Source of the DNA: Erysipelotrichaceae bacterium
GTDB lineage: Bacteria > Bacillota_I > Bacilli_A > Erysipelotrichales > Erysipelotrichaceae
NCBI GenBank assembly: GCA_012513225.1
Contig: JAAZCQ010000037.1
Coordinates: 1 to 64,000 of the forward strand
DNA: 64,000 bases
Reading direction: 5' to 3'
Shown here piece by piece: positions 1-9,332 of the stretch. Every line of letters starts with the position of its first letter. Within the stretch, counting starts at the first letter, position 1. The notes under the pieces are model-generated. The model was given only the letters and a program-made list of their open reading frames with translations. It made no database searches and was not told where the DNA came from. The position numbers were made by a program, and so were the translations under genes.

Positions 1-549
1 ATTGCTCTTGAAGAAGAATTTGGTATTGACTCAGAAGAAGCTGTTACTGGACTTAAAACTGGTTTAATGGGACCGTTTGCTGGTGTGGGAGATACTTTAT
101 TCATTGCCATTTATCGTGCGGTTGTATTCTCAATTGCAGCCTATATTGCTTTAGAAGGAAACCCTGTTGGATTAATTGTGCCTATTATCGTATGTTTAGT
201 TTTAATATTTATTCGCCGCCAATTTCTTTTTATTGGATATAATCAAGGAAAGAAAATGGTTTCAAGTTTCGCAGACACTATAGCACCTATAACTGAAGCC
301 GCTGCTATATTAGGGTTAACTGTTGTGGGAGCTTTGATTCCTTCAGTCATCAAATATTCAGTTGATTGGCAATTTACAATGGGAGAGGTTTCTTTATCAA
401 TACAAGAAATGTTTGATAGAATACTACCTTCTTTAATTCCATTATCTATAGTTCTTTTTTCTTACTGGATTCTTGGAAAGAAAAACATGAATTCAACAAA
501 ATTAATTTTTGTACTAATTGCATTAGGAATGATATTAGGTAATATCTAA
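1..549 (+). CDS. PTS mannose/fructose/sorbose-family EIID subunit, 5' truncated by window edge
   Basis: Membrane subunit of a mannose-family phosphotransferase permease. The reading frame is open from base 1, so the gene begins before the window and 182 C-terminal residues are visible. The stretch GLMGPFAGVGDTLF is the conserved EIID motif, and hydrophobic segments follow to the end. It is followed after 67 bases by an EIIB gene and then murQ, which suggests a PTS importing an amino sugar whose phosphorylated form goes to MurQ. The ATG at 67 falls inside the conserved core of the family and is not the true start. The family is clear; the substrate is inferred from context only. Confidence 0.9.
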   Translation: MALEEEFGIDSEEAVTGLKTGLMGPFAGVGDTLFIAIYRAVVFSIAAYIALEGNPVGLIVPIIVCLVLIFIRRQFLFIGYNQGKKMVSSFADTIAPITEAAAILGLTVVGALIPSVIKYSVDWQFTMGEVSLSIQEMFDRILPSLIPLSIVLFSYWILGKKNMNSTKLIFVLIALGMILGNI

Positions 550-616
550 TTCATTAGTATTGTTGATTGCGACTTTCTATTAATTTATATAAAATAATGT
601 AAAAGGAGTATTGTAT

Positions 617-1093
617 ATGCCAATAGTACATGCACGAGTAGATGAACGATTGATTCATGGCCAAGTTGCCATGGTTTGGACTAACATCGTAGGTGCAACT
701 TGTATTGCGGTTGTAAATGATGAAGCAACAAAAAATGATATGATTATTTCTGCTTTAAAGATAGCAAAACCTGCAGGAGTTAAGCTATCTATTCTTTCTA
801 AAAAACGTGCAGTTGAAAAATTTGAAGCAAATGAATTTGATAAAGATAAAGTATTTATTATTACAAAAACTATTGAAGATATGGCAGATATTATTAAAGC
901 AGGTATCCCAACTAATAGTTTTAATGTTGGAAATGTTTCAAAAAGAGAAGCGACTACACAAATTAAAAAATCTGTTTATTTAACAGATAATGAAATCATA
1001 ATAATTAAAGATCTTTTAAAAAAAGGAATAAAAATTACAGCACAGATGGTTCCAAACGAATCTGATCAATCCATCATAAATCTATTACCTTAA
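617..1093 (+). CDS. PTS mannose/fructose/sorbose-family EIIB subunit
   Basis: Cytoplasmic phosphocarrier of a mannose-type PTS, taking phosphate from EIIA and passing it to sugar bound by EIIC/EIID. The N-terminal motif ARVDERLIHGQV carries the phosphorylated histidine (H14 from the chosen start). The length of 158 residues is normal for the family. I chose ATG 617 over the in-frame TTG at 611 because AAAAGGAG at 601-608 sits 8 bases before the ATG and would be too close to the TTG. The gene lies between EIID and murQ in the same direction, so it is probably one transcript. No EIIA is visible here; it may lie upstream of the window. Confidence 0.92.
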   Translation: MPIVHARVDERLIHGQVAMVWTNIVGATCIAVVNDEATKNDMIISALKIAKPAGVKLSILSKKRAVEKFEANEFDKDKVFIITKTIEDMADIIKAGIPTNSFNVGNVSKREATTQIKKSVYLTDNEIIIIKDLLKKGIKITAQMVPNESDQSIINLLP

Positions 1094-1139
1094 TTTATTC
1101 TTATTAAATTTTAAAAGAAAATTAGAAAGGAAATATTAG

Positions 1140-2048
1140 ATGGTTAAAACAGGAAAATTAATTACTGAACAAGTAAATGAAAATACTAAAAATATTGATA
1201 AAGTTAGTACTGTTGAAATGCTTCAATTGATTAACAATGAAGATAAAAAAATAGCAGAAGCAATTGAAAAAGTTATTTTTAAAATAGCAGAAGCTGTTGA
1301 TTGTATTACAACAAGATATATAAAAGGAGGACGCATTATTTATTTAGGAGCAGGTTCATCTGGAAGACTAGGCGTACTTGATGCAGTAGAACTAACGCCA
1401 ACTTATAATGTGAGTCCTGATCGTGTGTTTGGAATAATAGCAGGAGGTAGTGATGCCATGTATCGTGCTATTGAGGGTGCTGAAGATTCAAAAGAATTAG
1501 CAAAAGAGGATTTAAAAAAACATAACTTAACAGTAAATGACACAGTAATTGGTATAGCTGCAAGTGGAAGAACACCTTATACAATTGCAGGATTAGAATA
1601 TGCAAATGAAATAGGTGCATTAAGTATAGCAATTACCAGCAATGAAAATTGTAAGATGAATGAAATAGCACAAATCCCTATTCCAATTATTGTTGGACCA
1701 GAAGCTATTACCGGCTCAACTAGAATGAAATCAGGGACATCACATAAAATGGTTTTAAATATGATTTCAACAGGTGTTATGATAAAAACTGGAAAAGTAT
1801 ATCAAAATTATATGATAAATGTTTTAGCAACAAATGAAAAACTTGTGGATCGCTCAATTAGAATTCTTTCTAACATAACAAATTTAAGTGAGCAAGAAGC
1901 GATATCATTATTTGAAAAATCTGAACAAAATGTTGCTTTAGGATTAATCATGCATGAAGCAAACACTAATCTTACTGTTTCAAAACAAGCTCTAAGTGAC
2001 AATGATAATTCTGTCTACAAAGCTATAGAATCATTAAAGAAAATATAA
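1140..2048 (+). CDS. murQ: N-acetylmuramic acid 6-phosphate etherase
   Basis: Cleaves the lactyl ether of MurNAc-6-phosphate to give GlcNAc-6-phosphate and D-lactate, recycling or catabolising peptidoglycan sugar in the cytoplasm. The protein is a 302-residue SIS-fold enzyme, the usual length. Visible motifs are GAGSSGRL at 70-77, the catalytic-type Glu in DAVEL (E84), a second acidic site in EGAED (about E115), and GSTRMKSGTSHKM near 190-200. AAAGGAAAT lies upstream of the ATG. It is the last gene after the EIID and EIIB genes and is followed by a hairpin terminator, so the PTS probably delivers MurNAc-6-P or a related compound. Most MurNAc PTS permeases described are glucose-family MurP, so a mannose-family pairing is noteworthy. 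Confidence 0.95.
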   Translation: MVKTGKLITEQVNENTKNIDKVSTVEMLQLINNEDKKIAEAIEKVIFKIAEAVDCITTRYIKGGRIIYLGAGSSGRLGVLDAVELTPTYNVSPDRVFGIIAGGSDAMYRAIEGAEDSKELAKEDLKKHNLTVNDTVIGIAASGRTPYTIAGLEYANEIGALSIAITSNENCKMNEIAQIPIPIIVGPEAITGSTRMKSGTSHKMVLNMISTGVMIKTGKVYQNYMINVLATNEKLVDRSIRILSNITNLSEQEAISLFEKSEQNVALGLIMHEANTNLTVSKQALSDNDNSVYKAIESLKKI

Positions 2049-2050
2049 AA

Positions 2051-2083
2051 AGAAGTTTTAAAAATTTTAAAGCTTCTTTTTTT
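2051..2083 (+). terminator. Terminator after murQ
   Basis: A hairpin with arms AGAAGTTTTAAA and TTTAAAGCTTCT (one G-T wobble) and a very short loop is followed by seven T residues. It starts three bases after the murQ stop. A-rich sequence on the left side would also give a weak T-run on the minus strand, where tcdA ends at 2127, so it may work in both directions. Confidence 0.8.
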
Positions 2084-2126
2084 GTGTCTCTTTAAATAAT
2101 CAAATCATTATTTTAAACTTATTTAA

Positions 2127-2837
2127 TTATTCTAATATCTTTCTTACTACTATACTTGCACATAATATTCCTGCAGCTGCTGGTGTAAATATAACAGTTG
2201 CTGGAGGCATCTGTTCTTTTCTAGTTATACCATCTTTATTTAACACAGTATTTTGTTTTAAAGGAAGTTCACTTGTAAATACTACTGGTATCTTTCCTTT
2301 CAAACCTCTTTTTTTCACTAAATCTCTACAAGCTTTAGATAGAGGATCATTAAATGTTTTATCTAATCTTGTATATTCTATTTTAGATGAATCAAATCTA
2401 TTAGCCATTCCCATACAAGATACAAATTTAATATTATTATTTAAACAATATTCCATAATATCGACTTTAGATGAAACAGTATCTATTGCATCAACAACAT
2501 AATCTACATTTTCAAATATATAATTGTTGTTCTTATCATAAAACATATTATAAGTTACTACTTCACAATCAGAATAAGCTTCTACTCTTTCTTTCATTGC
2601 TAAAACTTTAGACTTTCCTATTGTTTCATTTGTCGCATGTATTTGTCTATTTAAATTAGTAATATCAATAATATCTTTATCAACTAATATAAGCTTTCCT
2701 ATTCCACTTCTTGCAAGACTTTCAACACAATAAGAACCAACTCCACCTATACCAATTATTAAAACAGTAGAATTTTTAAGTTTTTCTAAACCTTCTTTTT
2801 TTATTAATAGCTCAACTCTTTCTAGTCTTTTATCCAT
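2127..2837 (-). CDS. tcdA: tRNA threonylcarbamoyladenosine dehydratase (TcdA/CsdL, E1-like)
   Basis: E1/ThiF-type enzyme that uses ATP to cyclise t6A37 in ANN-decoding tRNAs to ct6A. The N-terminal nucleotide-binding loop GIGGVGS is at about 29-35, followed by LVDKD and the ThiF-type segment NLNRQIHA. At 236 residues it matches the short TcdA form, without the extra domains of MoeB or ThiF. AAGGAT precedes the ATG. The start overlaps the end of miaA by 16 bases, so the two are translationally coupled; both modify position 37 of the tRNA anticodon loop. MoeB/ThiF alternatives are unlikely because no molybdopterin or thiamine genes are nearby. Confidence 0.88.
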   Translation of the reverse strand: MDKRLERVELLIKKEGLEKLKNSTVLIIGIGGVGSYCVESLARSGIGKLILVDKDIIDITNLNRQIHATNETIGKSKVLAMKERVEAYSDCEVVTYNMFYDKNNNYIFENVDYVVDAIDTVSSKVDIMEYCLNNNIKFVSCMGMANRFDSSKIEYTRLDKTFNDPLSKACRDLVKKRGLKGKIPVVFTSELPLKQNTVLNKDGITRKEQMPPATVIFTPAAAGILCASIVVRKILE

Positions 2838-3727
2838 TGCTCTATCCTTGTGCTTATATATTCAATTTCTTTATCATCTAACATATTTATCCAGTTAACT
2901 TCCATTTGATTATTAAACCAAGTGTATTGTCTTTTTGCAAAACTCCTAGAATTTCTTTGTATTAATCTAATTACTTCATTTATATCTATATTTCCTTCAA
3001 AATATTCCTTCCACTCTTTATATCCAATTCCTTGCATTGATTGGTTATCAAAATTTATACCACTATCTAATAATGATTTAATTTCTTTTTCTAATCCTAA
3101 CTCAATCATTTTAATTACTCTTTGATTTATTCTTTCATAAAGTAAATCTCTTGGCATACTACATCCCACAATAAAAGCATCATATATTAATTCTTTTTTT
3201 TGAAGACTTTCTAACTCACTTTTTGATTTACCAAGATTTTTTAATCTTAAAGCTCTAATTACTCTTTTTCTATTATTTATATGAATCTTCTTTGTTGATT
3301 CAAAATCTACTTCTTCTAATAAAGAATATAATTCTTCATTTGTTTTAGTATCATAATCATCTTCTACTTCATTTGTTTCTTGTTTAATAAAATTATAGTC
3401 ATATAAACAAGCTTTAATATATAATCCCGTTCCTCCTACAATCATAGGTAACTTATTTTGTTTAATAATTATATCTATATAATTTCTAGCAAGCTTTTGA
3501 AAATCTGCAACACTATAGTTATCTGTATTTTCTAATATATCAATTCCATAATGATCAATGTTTTGCATTTCTTTTTCAGTGATTTTTGCACTACCAATAT
3601 TTAAGCCTTTATAAACTTGAATAGAATCTCCACTTATAATACTTCCATTAAATCTTTTTGCTAGTTCAATTGAAAACTCACTTTTTCCAGCTCCAGTAGG
3701 CCCAACTATAATTAATACTTTTTTCAT
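2822..3727 (-). CDS. miaA: tRNA dimethylallyltransferase
   Basis: Transfers the dimethylallyl group to N6 of A37 in tRNAs reading UNN codons. The P-loop GPTGAGKS is at 9-16, SGDSIQVY at about 32-39 binds substrate, and VGGTGLYIK follows near residue 100. KRQYTWF close to the C-terminus is typical of the family. The length of 301 residues is normal. The start overlaps the mutL stop as ATGA, giving a tight mutS-mutL-miaA-tcdA operon. The mutSL-miaA order is common in bacteria. Confidence 0.96.
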   Translation of the reverse strand: MKKVLIIVGPTGAGKSEFSIELAKRFNGSIISGDSIQVYKGLNIGSAKITEKEMQNIDHYGIDILENTDNYSVADFQKLARNYIDIIIKQNKLPMIVGGTGLYIKACLYDYNFIKQETNEVEDDYDTKTNEELYSLLEEVDFESTKKIHINNRKRVIRALRLKNLGKSKSELESLQKKELIYDAFIVGCSMPRDLLYERINQRVIKMIELGLEKEIKSLLDSGINFDNQSMQGIGYKEWKEYFEGNIDINEVIRLIQRNSRSFAKRQYTWFNNQMEVNWINMLDDKEIEYISTRIEQWIKD

Positions 3728-5451
3728 CTTAAAAACTCTCTTTCAAGATATTTATCTTCTATTAAAACAAAGGTAGGTCTTCCATGAGGACATTGAAAAG
3801 GTTGTTTGCATATGGATAATTCATCTACTACTTGTTGCATTTCTAATTTATTTAAAACTCTATTAAATCTAATACTTCTATGACATGCCATAGTAGCTAG
3901 TTTATGTCTGTGCAAATGTATTTTATTAATATCTTTTTCTTCTTTAAAGTAATCTACTAAATCCTCTATAAATGCTTGTTCATTAACATCTTTTAGCCAC
4001 AATGGTAAGCTATGAACAATAAGTGTATCATTTCCAAAAGCTTCAAATTTAATATTTAAATCACTTATTTTCTCATTTAATTCATCTAGTCTTTTTATAA
4101 TATCACTAGATGTATGAACCATTATTGGTATTAATAATTCAAAGAACCCTTTAGGATTATTCATCATATTTGATATTTCTTCAAAGTGAACTCTTTCTTG
4201 TGCCGCATGTTGATCAATTACATATAATCCTTTATCACCTTCTGCAAGTATAAACTTACCATGAAATTGTCCAATAACTCTTAAGCTAGGAAAGGCAATG
4301 TTTACTATATTTATATCTGTATTTTCACTAACTTGTATTTCTTGTATTATTTCTTCTTTTATTGATTCTTCTTTTTCTTTTGGTGTTTCATAAGTGAAAT
4401 TATCTAATAGTGAAACCATTTCTACTTTTTCTTTAATTTTAGGTGCTATTTCAATAGTAAAAGGTTGTATATCTTTAGATAAAAGTTTATTAAGTCTTTC
4501 TTTAATTAAATATTCTAATTGTTGTTGCTTTGATAATCTTACTTCCCATTTACTAGGATGAACATTAACATCTATTAATTGAAAGTCCATTATAATATCT
4601 AATACAACTATTGGATATCTATCGTTAGGAATGTATTCTTTATAAGCATCTATTACGGCCTTTTGAATTTTATATGATCTAACCATTCTACCATTCATAA
4701 ATATATTAATTGCATTTCTATTTGCTCTAGTATATTGGGGTTGTATCATATAACCTTTTAATTTATAATCAAAATCTTCTTCATCTATTTTAATTGCATT
4801 TTTAGCTATATCTTTTCCATATACTTTATATATTACTTCTAGTAAATCTCCACTTCCAACTGATTTAAAAGATTCTTTATTATCACTTATAAAAGTAAAG
4901 CTAATATCTGGATTAGATAATGCAAATTTAATTATTACATCATTTATTAAAGAATTTTCATAATTTGGATTTTTTAAATGTTTAAGTCTTGCTGGAGTTT
5001 TATAAAATAAGTCACTTACAGTAATATCTGTACCAGTATTACTTGGATAAGGTCCAACAAAAATATTTTCTCCTTGGTTTATTTCAACCTTTGTACTGTC
5101 AACTTTATTATTAGTTATTAATACTACTTTAGAAACACTACTAATAGAAGGCAAGGCTTCACCCCTAAATCCAAAAGTATTAATAGAAAATAGGTCTCTA
5201 GGCTTAAATATTTTACTTGTCGCATGTCTTTTAAAAGATAGAACAGCATCTTCCTTATCCATACCTTCTCCATCATCAATGACTTGGATACTTTTTATTC
5301 CACCTTCTAATACTTTTACTATAATATTTTTTGCATTTGCATCTATAGAATTTTCAATTAATTCTTTTACAATTCCTGAAGGTCTTTCTACAACTTCTCC
5401 TGCAGCAATCATATTAGTTAATTGTAAATCTAACAACTGTATTTTACTCAT
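3724..5451 (-). CDS. mutL: DNA mismatch repair protein MutL
   Basis: GHKL ATPase that couples MutS mismatch recognition to strand incision. The N-terminal ATPase motifs are ELIENSIDANA at about 30-40 and DDGEGM at 59-64. The C-terminal domain has DQHAAQERVHFEE at about 413-425 and CPHGRP at 554-559, the metal-binding signature of the endonuclease-type MutL found in organisms without MutH. Residues about 330-400 form the low-complexity, acidic linker. The gene starts one base after the mutS stop and overlaps miaA by 4 bases. Confidence 0.97.
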   Translation of the reverse strand: MSKIQLLDLQLTNMIAAGEVVERPSGIVKELIENSIDANAKNIIVKVLEGGIKSIQVIDDGEGMDKEDAVLSFKRHATSKIFKPRDLFSINTFGFRGEALPSISSVSKVVLITNNKVDSTKVEINQGENIFVGPYPSNTGTDITVSDLFYKTPARLKHLKNPNYENSLINDVIIKFALSNPDISFTFISDNKESFKSVGSGDLLEVIYKVYGKDIAKNAIKIDEEDFDYKLKGYMIQPQYTRANRNAINIFMNGRMVRSYKIQKAVIDAYKEYIPNDRYPIVVLDIIMDFQLIDVNVHPSKWEVRLSKQQQLEYLIKERLNKLLSKDIQPFTIEIAPKIKEKVEMVSLLDNFTYETPKEKEESIKEEIIQEIQVSENTDINIVNIAFPSLRVIGQFHGKFILAEGDKGLYVIDQHAAQERVHFEEISNMMNNPKGFFELLIPIMVHTSSDIIKRLDELNEKISDLNIKFEAFGNDTLIVHSLPLWLKDVNEQAFIEDLVDYFKEEKDINKIHLHRHKLATMACHRSIRFNRVLNKLEMQQVVDELSICKQPFQCPHGRPTFVLIEDKYLEREFLR

Positions 5452-5452
5452 A

Positions 5453-7966
5453 CTACTCCTTACTAATCTTTTGTAAATCTATAATCATTTGTAAAGCTTG
5501 CATTGGTGTCATTTCATCTGGGTTAACTTCATATAATATTTGTTTAAGCTTCTCTTCATTATCATTTCTTTTCATTTCAACTATTTGATAAGATTGTTGA
5601 ACAACTCTTTTTTTACTTTCTAATTCCTTTAACAGCTCTTTTGCTCTATCAATAACACTTTCAGGTAAATTTGCAAGTTTAGCTACATTTATACCATAAG
5701 ATCTTTTTGCTACCCCTGGTTTTACTTTATATAAAAATGTAACTTTTTCTTTGTCTTCATGTACTTGAACATGAACATTTTTTACGTTTTGTAAATTATC
5801 CGCAAGATTTGTTAATTCATGATAATGAGTAGAAAATAAGGTCTTCGCATGAATTATTGTTGCAATATATTCTATCATTGCCTGTGCTAAAGCCATACCA
5901 TCATAAGTAGAAGTACCTCTACCTATTTCATCAAATAAGATTAATGACTTTTTTGTAGCATTTGATAAAGCATTATTAGCTTCTATCATTTCTACCATGA
6001 AAGTAGATTGACCACTCAAAATATCATCACTAGCACCAATTCTAGTAAATATCTTATCAAATACAGGCATGTTACAGCTTCTACAAGGCACAAAACAACC
6101 CACCTGAGCCATAATAACTATCAGTGCAATCTGTCTCATATAGGTACTTTTTCCACCCATATTTGGACCAGTTATAATTTCTATTTCAGTATTATTATCT
6201 AATAATATATCATTAGAAATATATTTAGAGTCTTTCATTATTACATCTAATATAGGATGTCTTCCATCTTTTATTTCAAAAATATCTTCATTAAAAGTAG
6301 GCCTTACATAATTATTTTGTTTGCTTAAAGTACTTAATGCATATAAACAATCTATGTTTGCTAATACATTTGCTAGCTTTTGAAGTTTTGGTAAATAAGA
6401 TTTTATTAAGTCTAATAATTCTTCAAATAATTGCTTTTCTAATTTAATGGTTCTTTCTTGAGCATGAAGTATTTCATCTTCTCTTTCTTTTAATTCTTGT
6501 GTTATATATCTTTCACCATTTACCAATGTTTGTTTTCTAACATAACCATATTCATCTTTAATTAAATTTGTTGCAGCCTTACTAACTTCAATATAATATC
6601 CAAAAACTCTATTGTATCCAATTCTTAAAGTTTTAATTCCTGTTCTTTCTTTTTCATATGCTTCCATACTTAAAATCCAAGACTTTCCTTCTTTTTGAAT
6701 TGTTCTTAGTCTATCTAATTCTTCATTATATCCATCTTGAAACATTCCACCATCACTAGTAATTAAAGGAGGATCTTCAACAAAAGCATTTTTTAATTCA
6801 TCGTATAAATCAGTACAGACATCTACTTTATTAAAATTAGAAAATAAAGGATCTTGTAAAAGTTCCATAATTAAAGGAACTTCTTTTAAAGTTTTTTGTA
6901 ATCTTACGCAATCAAGTGCATTTGCGCTCTTCATTGCTACTTTAGTTATTATTCTTTGTAAATCATAAATATTTTTTAAATGTTCTTTTAAATCATCTAA
7001 TATTAAAAAATTATTCATAAAATATTCTAAGATATCATATCTATTTTCAATTTTATTTTTATCCACTAGTGGTTTTTCTATCCACTTTTTTAATAATCTA
7101 GAACCCATAGCACTTTGACATTTATCCATAAATGTCCATAGTGTATCATTCTTGCTTTGATTTCTTAGTGGCTCAATTAATTCTAAATTAATAGTAGTAG
7201 AGTAATCCATATATAATACATCATCTTCACGCTCATATATTACAATATTAAGATGATCTAACATTCTTTTTTGAGTTGATTCTAAATAGTTAAGAATTAA
7301 TCCAAAAGCCTCTAGATTTCTTTCTTCTTTTAAGTTTTCTGAAAGTAAATTATATTCTTCTTTAATATTTGTTTCACTACAATAAGATATAATAATACTA
7401 TTTTCTCTAAGTAATTTAATAATCTTTTCATCAAAATCTTCACTTAATACAACTTCTTTTATATTGTTTTTAAGCATTGTTTGAATTAATAAAACTGAAT
7501 TATGATCAATTTCTTTACATATAGATTCACCAGTAGACATTTCTACCATTATTAAAGAATAACCATATTTAAAATCTACAATACTAGCTATATAAACACT
7601 CTTTTTATCATCATTAATTTCATCTATTACTGTACCTGGAGTAACTACTCTTACTACATCTCTTTTTACTATACCTTTTGCTTGTGATGGATCTTCTAGT
7701 TGCTCAACTATTGCAACCTTATATCCTCTTTGAACAAGTTTTTGAAGATATCCATTTACCGCATGATAAGGTACACCACACATGGGAACCTTTTCTTCTA
7801 CCCCTGCACTTTTTCCTGTTAAAACTAAATCTAGTTCACTCGATGCAATTTTTGCATCGTCAAAAAACATTTCGTAAAAATCTCCAAGTCGATAAAAGAC
7901 AATCGCATCAGGATAACCTTTTTTTACTGATAAATACTGCTCTATCATTGGTGTATATTTTTTCAT
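5453..7966 (-). CDS. mutS: DNA mismatch repair protein MutS
   Basis: Mismatch-recognition ATPase. The N-terminal mismatch-wedge motif is present as DFYEMF, and the ABC-type Walker A GPNMGGKST lies at about residue 600, followed by Walker B ILFDEIGRGTST and the THYHEL segment. A helical C-terminus ends near 837 residues. The frame can be extended upstream to a TTG at 7981, but AAAGGAAG lies between that TTG and the ATG at 7966 and is the ribosome binding site for the latter, so ATG 7966 is chosen. It is the first gene of mutS-mutL-miaA-tcdA, divergent from the IMPACT-family gene. Confidence 0.97.
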   Translation of the reverse strand: MKKYTPMIEQYLSVKKGYPDAIVFYRLGDFYEMFFDDAKIASSELDLVLTGKSAGVEEKVPMCGVPYHAVNGYLQKLVQRGYKVAIVEQLEDPSQAKGIVKRDVVRVVTPGTVIDEINDDKKSVYIASIVDFKYGYSLIMVEMSTGESICKEIDHNSVLLIQTMLKNNIKEVVLSEDFDEKIIKLLRENSIIISYCSETNIKEEYNLLSENLKEERNLEAFGLILNYLESTQKRMLDHLNIVIYEREDDVLYMDYSTTINLELIEPLRNQSKNDTLWTFMDKCQSAMGSRLLKKWIEKPLVDKNKIENRYDILEYFMNNFLILDDLKEHLKNIYDLQRIITKVAMKSANALDCVRLQKTLKEVPLIMELLQDPLFSNFNKVDVCTDLYDELKNAFVEDPPLITSDGGMFQDGYNEELDRLRTIQKEGKSWILSMEAYEKERTGIKTLRIGYNRVFGYYIEVSKAATNLIKDEYGYVRKQTLVNGERYITQELKEREDEILHAQERTIKLEKQLFEELLDLIKSYLPKLQKLANVLANIDCLYALSTLSKQNNYVRPTFNEDIFEIKDGRHPILDVIMKDSKYISNDILLDNNTEIEIITGPNMGGKSTYMRQIALIVIMAQVGCFVPCRSCNMPVFDKIFTRIGASDDILSGQSTFMVEMIEANNALSNATKKSLILFDEIGRGTSTYDGMALAQAMIEYIATIIHAKTLFSTHYHELTNLADNLQNVKNVHVQVHEDKEKVTFLYKVKPGVAKRSYGINVAKLANLPESVIDRAKELLKELESKKRVVQQSYQIVEMKRNDNEEKLKQILYEVNPDEMTPMQALQMIIDLQKISKE

Positions 7967-7990
7967 AGTTCTTCCTTTCAACGTGTTATT

Positions 7991-8024
7991 ATTATACCTT
8001 ATTTTTAAAAGTATAATGTATAAT
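7991..8024. promoter_or_regulatory. Back-to-back divergent promoters for mutS and the IMPACT gene
   Basis: On the minus strand TATAAT (complement of 7991-7996) would start mutS mRNA about 18 bases before its ATG, leaving room only for the ribosome binding site. On the plus strand there are two TATAAT boxes, at 8012-8017 and 8019-8024, only 7-19 bases before the ATG at 8031. The -35 matches are weak in both directions. The two transcription units must share or compete for this 65-base gap. Confidence 0.5.
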
Positions 8025-8030
8025 TATGTT

Positions 8031-8642
8031 ATGAGTAATCCTATTAGAATAAAAGAAGATTTTAATCATACTATAATAATTGAAAAATCTAAGTTTATTT
8101 GTTATATTAGAAAAACTTTAGATGAAGACAGTGCAAAAACGTTTATAAATGAAATTAGAAAAAAACACTATAATGCAACTCATGTTTGTACTGCATATGT
8201 TATAGGAAATGATATACAAAAATCAAATGATGATAATGAACCAAGTGGTACTGCAGGTATCCCTATGCTTACAACAATTAAAAATATGAATGTTGTTGAT
8301 GTTTGCGTCTGTGTTGTTAGATATTTTGGTGGTATAAAGCTAGGTGCAGGTGGACTAGTTAGAGCTTACTCTAACAGTGTTAGTGAAACTATCAATTTAG
8401 CACCAAAGGTAAAAATGGAAAACTATAGATTTTATGAAATCAGTTTTCCATATAATCTAATTAATAAAATAGAGTATTTATTAAGTAATAATACAGTTAT
8501 ATTAGATAGAAATTATGACTTAGATGTAACATTTAAATTTAGATGTCTTGATGATAGCATTGAAAAAGATATTCAAATGCTTACAAATGGCCAATATCTA
8601 GCAAAGTTTATAGAAGAAAAAGAAATTGAAATAAATATATAA
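8031..8642 (+). CDS. YigZ/IMPACT-family protein
   Basis: Member of the UPF0029/IMPACT family, linked to translation control under stress in other organisms; the bacterial biochemical role is not settled. The N-terminal half contains KSKFICYI, NATHVCTAYV, the signature EPSGTAGIP and VVRYFGGIKLGAGGL. The C-terminal 70 residues fit the ferredoxin-like DUF1949 domain. I chose ATG 8031 (203 residues) because the protein family starts there. The upstream ATG/TTG codons lie inside the promoter. No Shine-Dalgarno sequence is present, and a -10 box ends 7 bases before the ATG, which suggests a leaderless or near-leaderless mRNA. Confidence 0.88.
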   Translation: MSNPIRIKEDFNHTIIIEKSKFICYIRKTLDEDSAKTFINEIRKKHYNATHVCTAYVIGNDIQKSNDDNEPSGTAGIPMLTTIKNMNVVDVCVCVVRYFGGIKLGAGGLVRAYSNSVSETINLAPKVKMENYRFYEISFPYNLINKIEYLLSNNTVILDRNYDLDVTFKFRCLDDSIEKDIQMLTNGQYLAKFIEEKEIEINI

Positions 8643-8676
8643 AAAAAATAACAACTCAATTATGAATTGTTATTTT
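8641..8676. terminator. Bidirectional terminator between IMPACT gene and sodA
   Basis: Arms AATAACAA (8647-8654) and TTGTTATT (8667-8674) enclose a 12-base loop. A run of A on the left and T-rich sequence on the right allow it to work for both converging genes, which end at 8642 and 8683. Confidence 0.65.
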
Positions 8677-8682
8677 AATTTA

Positions 8683-9300
8683 TTATTTTTTAAGTGCTTC
8701 TTTATAATTTTTTAAAATCTCATCCCAATTAACAACTTCAAAGAATGCATTTATATAATCTCCTCTAAGGTTTTTATATTTTAGATAATATGCATGTTCC
8801 CATACATCTATTCCAAGTAATGGGGTATTTGATGAATCCATTAATGGGTTATCTTGATTTGGTGTTGAACTAGTTACTAGCTTATTATCTGGTGTTAATG
8901 ATAGCCATGCCCAACCTGATCCAAATTGATTTGCGCCTAATTTGCTTAATTCATCTTTCAAATTATCATAACTTCCAAATGTTTCATCTATTAAATCTTT
9001 TAATTCTCCAGTAGGTGTTTTTGAACCATTTGGTTTCATACTTTTGAAATATAGATTATGGTTATAAAAACCTCCTCCATTATTTCTAACAGCTTTTCTT
9101 AAAGCTTCATCCTGTATTGTATCTAATGTTGATAACAATTCTTCAATACTCTTATTATCTAAATTTAGTTTTTCTACTGCACCATTTAGGTTATTTGTAT
9201 AAGCCTTATGGTGTTTTTCATAGTGTGTTTCCATTGTTAAAGCATCAATGTATGGTTCTAAAGCATTATATGCATATTCTAATTCTACTTGTTTAAACAT
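8683..9300 (-). CDS. sodA: Superoxide dismutase, Mn-type
   Basis: Dismutates superoxide in the cytoplasm. Metal ligands are visible in YEKHHK, in FYNHNLYF, and in DVWEHAYYL (Asp and His). NNGGGFYNH together with the Gln in STPNQDNPLM is the pattern of Mn-type enzymes; Fe-types place the outer-sphere Gln in the N-terminal half. The length of 205 residues is normal. AAAGGAGAT precedes the ATG. It is a single-gene unit, with an 18-bp palindrome 33-50 bases upstream that may be a metalloregulator operator. Metal choice is inferred from motifs only; cambialistic use cannot be excluded. Confidence 0.95.
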   Translation of the reverse strand: MFKQVELEYAYNALEPYIDALTMETHYEKHHKAYTNNLNGAVEKLNLDNKSIEELLSTLDTIQDEALRKAVRNNGGGFYNHNLYFKSMKPNGSKTPTGELKDLIDETFGSYDNLKDELSKLGANQFGSGWAWLSLTPDNKLVTSSTPNQDNPLMDSSNTPLLGIDVWEHAYYLKYKNLRGDYINAFFEVVNWDEILKNYKEALKK

Positions 9301-9332
9301 AATTATTATCTCCTTTATCGTATATAACGTTT

